From the NCBI GenBank assembly GCA_035293565.1, contig DATGMP010000124.1:1-45116 (forward strand): 45,116 nucleotides of DNA, written 5' to 3'. Of the stretch, positions 41,768 to 45,116 are shown piece by piece. This stretch comes from DATGMP01 sp035293565 (GTDB lineage Bacteria; Pseudomonadota; Alphaproteobacteria; BOG-932; Roseiterribacteraceae). Position numbers and translations under genes: made by a program. The first letter of the stretch is position 1. Each line of letters starts with the position of its first letter. The notes beneath the pieces were generated by a model. The model made no database searches, was not told the DNA's origin, and saw only the letters and a program-made list of their open reading frames with translations.

Positions 41768-43036
41768 TCAGCGCGTCGGATCGCCATGCACCGCATGGTA
41801 TGGCGTCAAATACCGCGAAGCCTTGCCGCCCAGCGATTTGATTCGCGCGATCTCGGCGCGGCCGATGCCGCGGATATGGACCTCGTCGGGGCCGTCGCCG
41901 AGTTGCATCACGCGGCCCCAGGTCCAGAGGGTTGCGAGCGGCGTGTCGGGGCTGAGCCCCGCCGAGCCGAAGGTCTGGATGGCGCGATTGAAGACATTCA
42001 CATGCACCCGCGGCACGACGTATTTGATCATCGAGATGTCATTCATCGCGGCCTTGGAGCCGTGTTGATCGATTGCCCAGGCGGCCCGCAGCACGAGCAG
42101 CCGCGCCTGGTCGATCTCCATCCGGGAGAGGGCGATCCAATCTCGGACGGTGTCGCGCTCGGCCAAGGGCTTGCCGAAGGTGACGCGGCTCATCGCCCGA
42201 TCGCCCATCAGCTCCAACGCCAACTCGCATTGGCCGAGCGAGCGCATGCAGTGATGAATGCGGCCGGGGCCGAGCCTGGCCTGGGCCAGCGCGAAGCCCT
42301 TGCCCTCCTCACCCAGCAGGTTCGAGACCGGCACGCGGACGTCCTTGAAGACGATCTCGCTGTGTCCTTCCGGGTCGATATGATTCATGACCGCGATGTT
42401 GCGGACGACGGTGACGCCCGGCGCATCCATCGGCACCAGGATCATCGAATGGCGCGCATGCTTGTCGCCGTCCGGATTGGTGATGCCCATCACGATCGCG
42501 ACCTTGCAGTGCGGATGCTCGGCGCCGGTAATGAACCATTTGCGACCATTGATCACATATTCGTCGCCCCGCCGCTCGATCCGGGTCGCGATATTGTTGG
42601 CATCCGATGAGGCGACGTCCGGCTCGGTCATCGCGAAGCAGGAGCGGATCTCGCCGCGGAAAAGCGGCATCAGCCATCTCTCGCGCTGCTCAGGCGTCGC
42701 GGCGATGGTGAGCAGCTCCATGTTGCCGGTATCGGGCGGGCTGCAATTGAAGACTTCGGACGCCCAGAAGAGCCGGCCCATGATCTCGGCCAGCGGCGCA
42801 TATTCGATGTTGCTGAGGCCCGTCCCCGGTACGCCTTCGGGCAGGTGCGGCAGGAACATGTTCCACAAGCCCTCCGCCTTGGCCTTCGGCTTCAGCCGCT
42901 GCATGATCTCGATCGGGAAACGCCCCTCGTGCACGGCCCGCTCCCAGGCGACGTTCTCCGGAATGACGTGATCGTCCATAAAGGACTGGAGCTTGGCGCG
43001 CAGCGCCTCGGTTTTCGGGGAGTAGGCGAAATCCAT
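41768..43036 (-). CDS. acyl-CoA dehydrogenase
   Basis: 422-residue FAD enzyme. FAMTEPDVASSDANNIATRIERRGDEYVINGRKWFITGA covers the FAD-binding region, RLGPGRIHHCMRSLGQCELALELM a middle helix, and the C-terminal DGPDEVHIRGIGRAEI holds the Glu (GPDEVH, equal to the catalytic base in many members of this group). Most similar to the large sphingomonad-type acyl-CoA dehydrogenases that act on bulky acyl chains. Divergent from the SnoaL-like gene at 43096. Confidence 0.92.
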   Translation of the reverse strand: MDFAYSPKTEALRAKLQSFMDDHVIPENVAWERAVHEGRFPIEIMQRLKPKAKAEGLWNMFLPHLPEGVPGTGLSNIEYAPLAEIMGRLFWASEVFNCSPPDTGNMELLTIAATPEQRERWLMPLFRGEIRSCFAMTEPDVASSDANNIATRIERRGDEYVINGRKWFITGAEHPHCKVAIVMGITNPDGDKHARHSMILVPMDAPGVTVVRNIAVMNHIDPEGHSEIVFKDVRVPVSNLLGEEGKGFALAQARLGPGRIHHCMRSLGQCELALELMGDRAMSRVTFGKPLAERDTVRDWIALSRMEIDQARLLVLRAAWAIDQHGSKAAMNDISMIKYVVPRVHVNVFNRAIQTFGSAGLSPDTPLATLWTWGRVMQLGDGPDEVHIRGIGRAEIARIKSLGGKASRYLTPYHAVHGDPTR

Positions 43037-43095
43037 GCTGTCTGCTCCTGAAATTTTGCTAGCTTGCGGGCTAAAGCTCTTTGGGAGGACCCATC

Positions 43096-43623
43096 ATGAC
43101 CGGATCGACGCTAGACCTCGAAAGCTTGAACCGCCGGCTGCAGAAGCTGGAGGACATCGAGGCGATCCGCAAACTCAAGGCCCGATACCTCAATGCCTGC
43201 GACCAGCACGTCCCCGCGGAAGTACGCGCCTGCTTCGCCGACGGCAAGGTCCCGATCATCGTCGGCCATCTTGGCAGTTACGACACGGCGGACGGGTTCG
43301 TCGCGATGTACAAACAGGCCGCCTGCCATGATTACGTGCTCGAAGCCCATCACGGCGCCAATGGCGAGATCGACATCGTCGACGACACCCATGCCAAAGG
43401 CCTGTGGGGCCTCTCCTGGCGCTGCGTCAATTCGAAGGATAAGACGCTGACCTTCGTCAGCCTGCAGTATCACGACGAGTATGTGAAGGTGGACGGGAAG
43501 TGGAAAATCTCGGCGACGCGGAGCGACTTCAAGTCCGCTTTCCATGCGACCTACGAGGGCGAGGCCATGGCGGCGCTGGTCGCCGGCGTCACGGTCGCCG
43601 ACCCGCCCTTGCGCAAGGGCTGA
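43096..43623 (+). CDS. SnoaL/NTF2-fold protein
   Basis: 175 residues. ESLNRRLQKLEDIEAIRKLKARYLNACDQHVPAEVRACFADGKVPIIVG is typical of the fold; EAHHGANGEIDIVDDTHAKGLWGLSWRCVN contains His residues that may line the pocket. ATG 43096 with GGGAGG upstream. Divergent from the acyl-CoA dehydrogenase with 59 nt between, so a shared regulatory region is expected. Confidence 0.82.
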   Translation: MTGSTLDLESLNRRLQKLEDIEAIRKLKARYLNACDQHVPAEVRACFADGKVPIIVGHLGSYDTADGFVAMYKQAACHDYVLEAHHGANGEIDIVDDTHAKGLWGLSWRCVNSKDKTLTFVSLQYHDEYVKVDGKWKISATRSDFKSAFHATYEGEAMAALVAGVTVADPPLRKG

Positions 43624-43679
43624 AACTGGTCGATCCTAGAAAAAACATTATCGATGAAATGTAATCGAAGGGGTAAGGA

Positions 43680-44453
43680 ATGACGGATAAGCTTTTCCCG
43701 GATGGCGCTGTCCTGGTGGTGGGCGGCTCGGGTGGCATCGGCCGCTATGTGTGCCAGGAATTCGCCAGAGCCGGAACCGACGTGGCGCTGACCTATCGCG
43801 GCAACCAGAAGGCCGCCGAGGAGACTGCCGAGGCGATCCGCAAGCTGGGCCGCAAGGCATCGATCCACAAGGTCGATACGACCGCCGAGGGCCAGGTCGA
43901 AGCTGCCGTCGAAGCCGCTGCCAAGGAGCACGGCCGGCTGCACACGGTCGTTTACGGCGCCGCGCCGCTAACCGACCAGCTCTACATTTCCGAATACACC
44001 TGGGAGCGTTGGAAAACCGCGATCGACCAGGAAGTCCACGGTTTCTTCAAAGTCGTTCACGCCACCCTGCCCAAGCTCAAGGCCTGGGGCGGCGGCTCCT
44101 ATGTGCATCTAGGCTCCGCCGGCCACAGCTGGTGGCCTGAGAAGGACGGGCTGTCGGTCATCCCCAAGGCCGCCAACGAGGCGGTCATCCGCGGTCTCGC
44201 CCGCGAGGAAGGCAAGCACAACATCCGCGCCAACACGGTGCTGGTCGGCGTGATCGAGGCCGGCATGTTCCTCGAGCTGACCAAGCAGGGCGTGTTCGAC
44301 CAGAAGTGGGTTGACGAGACCCACAAGCTGATCGCCATCAAGCGCTGGGGCAAGCCAGAGGAAATCGGTCACGCGGCTGTGTTCCTGGCCTCCAACAAGG
44401 CCGCCTATGTGACCGGCCAGCTGATTTCGGTCTCCGGAGGCTTCGGCATCTAG
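43680..44453 (+). CDS. short-chain dehydrogenase/reductase
   Basis: 257 residues. VVGGSGGIGRYVCQEFARAG, YGAAPLTDQLYI and PKAANEAVIRGLAREEGKHNIRANTV; the usual Tyr-x-x-x-Lys is not in the standard form (PKAANEA after VHLGSAGHSWWPEKDGLSVI), so the catalytic pair may be rearranged. Ends VTGQLISVSGGFGI. Ribosome site GGGGTAAGGA. Follows the SnoaL-like gene by 56 nt. Confidence 0.8.
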   Translation: MTDKLFPDGAVLVVGGSGGIGRYVCQEFARAGTDVALTYRGNQKAAEETAEAIRKLGRKASIHKVDTTAEGQVEAAVEAAAKEHGRLHTVVYGAAPLTDQLYISEYTWERWKTAIDQEVHGFFKVVHATLPKLKAWGGGSYVHLGSAGHSWWPEKDGLSVIPKAANEAVIRGLAREEGKHNIRANTVLVGVIEAGMFLELTKQGVFDQKWVDETHKLIAIKRWGKPEEIGHAAVFLASNKAAYVTGQLISVSGGFGI

Positions 44454-44457
44454 TTCC

Positions 44458-44979
44458 GTGTCGGACGCCCTGCAAGACATGTTGGACAAGCACCAGCTCC
44501 ACGAACTGGTGCTGACCTATTGCAGGGCATCGGATCGGCGCGATTTCGCGCTGATCCGCAGCCTCTATCACGACGACGCGATCGACGATCACGGCGCGAT
44601 GTTCTCGGGCCCCGTCGACGAATTCGTTGCCTGGCTGCCCGGTGTCATGGCTGGGTTCGAAGCCACCCAGCATAGCGTCTCGAACGCGCTCTTCACGGTC
44701 GCGGGCGACAAGGCGAACGGCGAGATCTATGCCCTCGCCTATCATCGCACGCATCCGCCGGACGCACAGGAGATCGTGATCGGCGGACGCTATCTGGACC
44801 GCTACGAGCGGCGAGACGGCAAGTGGAAATTCATCCACCGGTCGCTCGCCCTCGACTGGGCCAATGTCCGTCCGGTCGACCCCGCCGCCTATCGGCAATT
44901 CGCGGCGGGCGCGGCACTGGGGCGACCGGATGCAGACGATCCGTCCTATAAGGAATTGCCGCTGTTTCGGCGCGGCTAG
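44458..44979 (+). CDS. SnoaL/NTF2-fold protein
   Basis: 173 residues. LDKHQLHELVLTYCRASDRRDFALIRSLYHDDAIDDHGAMFSGPVDEFV and the ending GRYLDRYERRDGKWKFIHRSLALDWANV match SnoaL-like dehydratase/ring-hydroxylase-linked proteins. The Asp-Asp-His cluster (DDHGAMF) is typical of this subgroup. GTG start at 44458, four nt after the preceding SDR stop, so translation is probably coupled. Confidence 0.85.
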   Translation: MSDALQDMLDKHQLHELVLTYCRASDRRDFALIRSLYHDDAIDDHGAMFSGPVDEFVAWLPGVMAGFEATQHSVSNALFTVAGDKANGEIYALAYHRTHPPDAQEIVIGGRYLDRYERRDGKWKFIHRSLALDWANVRPVDPAAYRQFAAGAALGRPDADDPSYKELPLFRRG

Positions 44980-45047
44980 TGGATAAAATCTGAGGGAAGA
45001 GTCGGAAAGTGGATTCCCGGCGCTGCTCGGTCGTGCGAGTCTGCGCG

Positions 45048-45116
45048 ATGCATAGCACCCCCCTCGACTTGAATTTTGCGGATCGGTCTCGCCTTGAGGC
45101 GATCGCGTCGGATCGG
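45048..45116 (+). CDS. possible start of the next gene, cut by the window edge
   Basis: An ATG frame beginning MHSTPLDLNFADRSRLEAIA stays open to the window end. No good ribosome site is visible; too short to identify. Confidence 0.25.
   Translation, partial: MHSTPLDLNFADRSRLEAIASDR

Noticed and set aside
40106..42610. 834-codon frame on the plus strand across ligase, SDR and dehydrogenase genes
   Set aside because: It spans several well-supported genes on the other strand and has no recognisable protein content.

Overview
The window reads as alphaproteobacterial DNA (high GC, TonB-dependent receptor with OmpA-type fusion, many SDR / SnoaL-fold / flavin-monooxygenase catabolic genes). It resembles soil or water degraders such as sphingomonads or Micropepsales-type bacteria, but I cannot fix the genus by eye. 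It splits at a tRNA-Gly(TCC) gene (about 23.1 kb) with a tyrosine integrase beside it. Everything left of the tRNA (1-23.09 kb) looks like one end of an integrated genomic island; everything to the right looks like stable chromosome.

Island, part 1 (0.1-9.1 kb): a decaying phenylacetate (paa) catabolic cluster. Intact genes are paaZ, paaG, a fused paaA-paaB, paaC and paaE, driven by two divergent promoters whose -35 boxes overlap copies of one palindromic operator. Broken or missing members are a 5' stub of paaK, a 5' stub of paaJ with a one-base deletion inside the divergent promoter region, paaD deleted down to a scar of about 42 nt, a frameshifted and 3'-truncated FadJ/PaaH-type hydratase-dehydrogenase, and a chimeric scar joining an aldehyde dehydrogenase to a thiolase C-terminus. 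Upper-pathway chemistry (epoxidase, isomerase, ring hydrolase) survives, but activation and thiolysis do not survive in this stretch.

Island, part 2 (9.0-20.9 kb): an AraC-type regulator, then a TonB-dependent receptor carrying a C-terminal OmpA-like peptidoglycan-binding domain, followed by a secreted DUF1214-like protein. After an IS110-family insertion and a sulfatase gene with a large internal deletion comes a 45-nt remnant of a second OmpA-domain gene, followed by a second DUF1214-like paralogue, a secreted SnoaL-like protein, an SDR and a third DUF1214-like paralogue. The likely ancestral arrangement is a repeated [receptor-OmpA + DUF1214] module for uptake and periplasmic handling of an unknown, possibly sulfated, lipid or steroid-like substrate. 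Part 3 (20.9-23.1 kb) holds an excisionase-like gene and the integrase.

Right of the tRNA (23.2-45.1 kb): a TPR/glycosyltransferase-like protein, a small conserved protein, a Gly/Trp/His-rich secreted protein, an ABC transporter pair, a stress-type Gly-zipper protein, and from 29.4 kb onward a catabolic region. That region has two flavin-dependent monooxygenase-like proteins, an AtuA-family protein with an N-terminal AtuA-like small domain, four SnoaL/NTF2-fold proteins (one a clear ketosteroid-isomerase relative with Tyr14/Asp38), four SDRs, an acyl-CoA ligase, an acyl-CoA dehydrogenase and a PaaY-like hexapeptide protein. Several genes are translationally coupled by 4-nt overlaps. The set fits CoA-dependent breakdown of a terpenoid or steroid-like compound.
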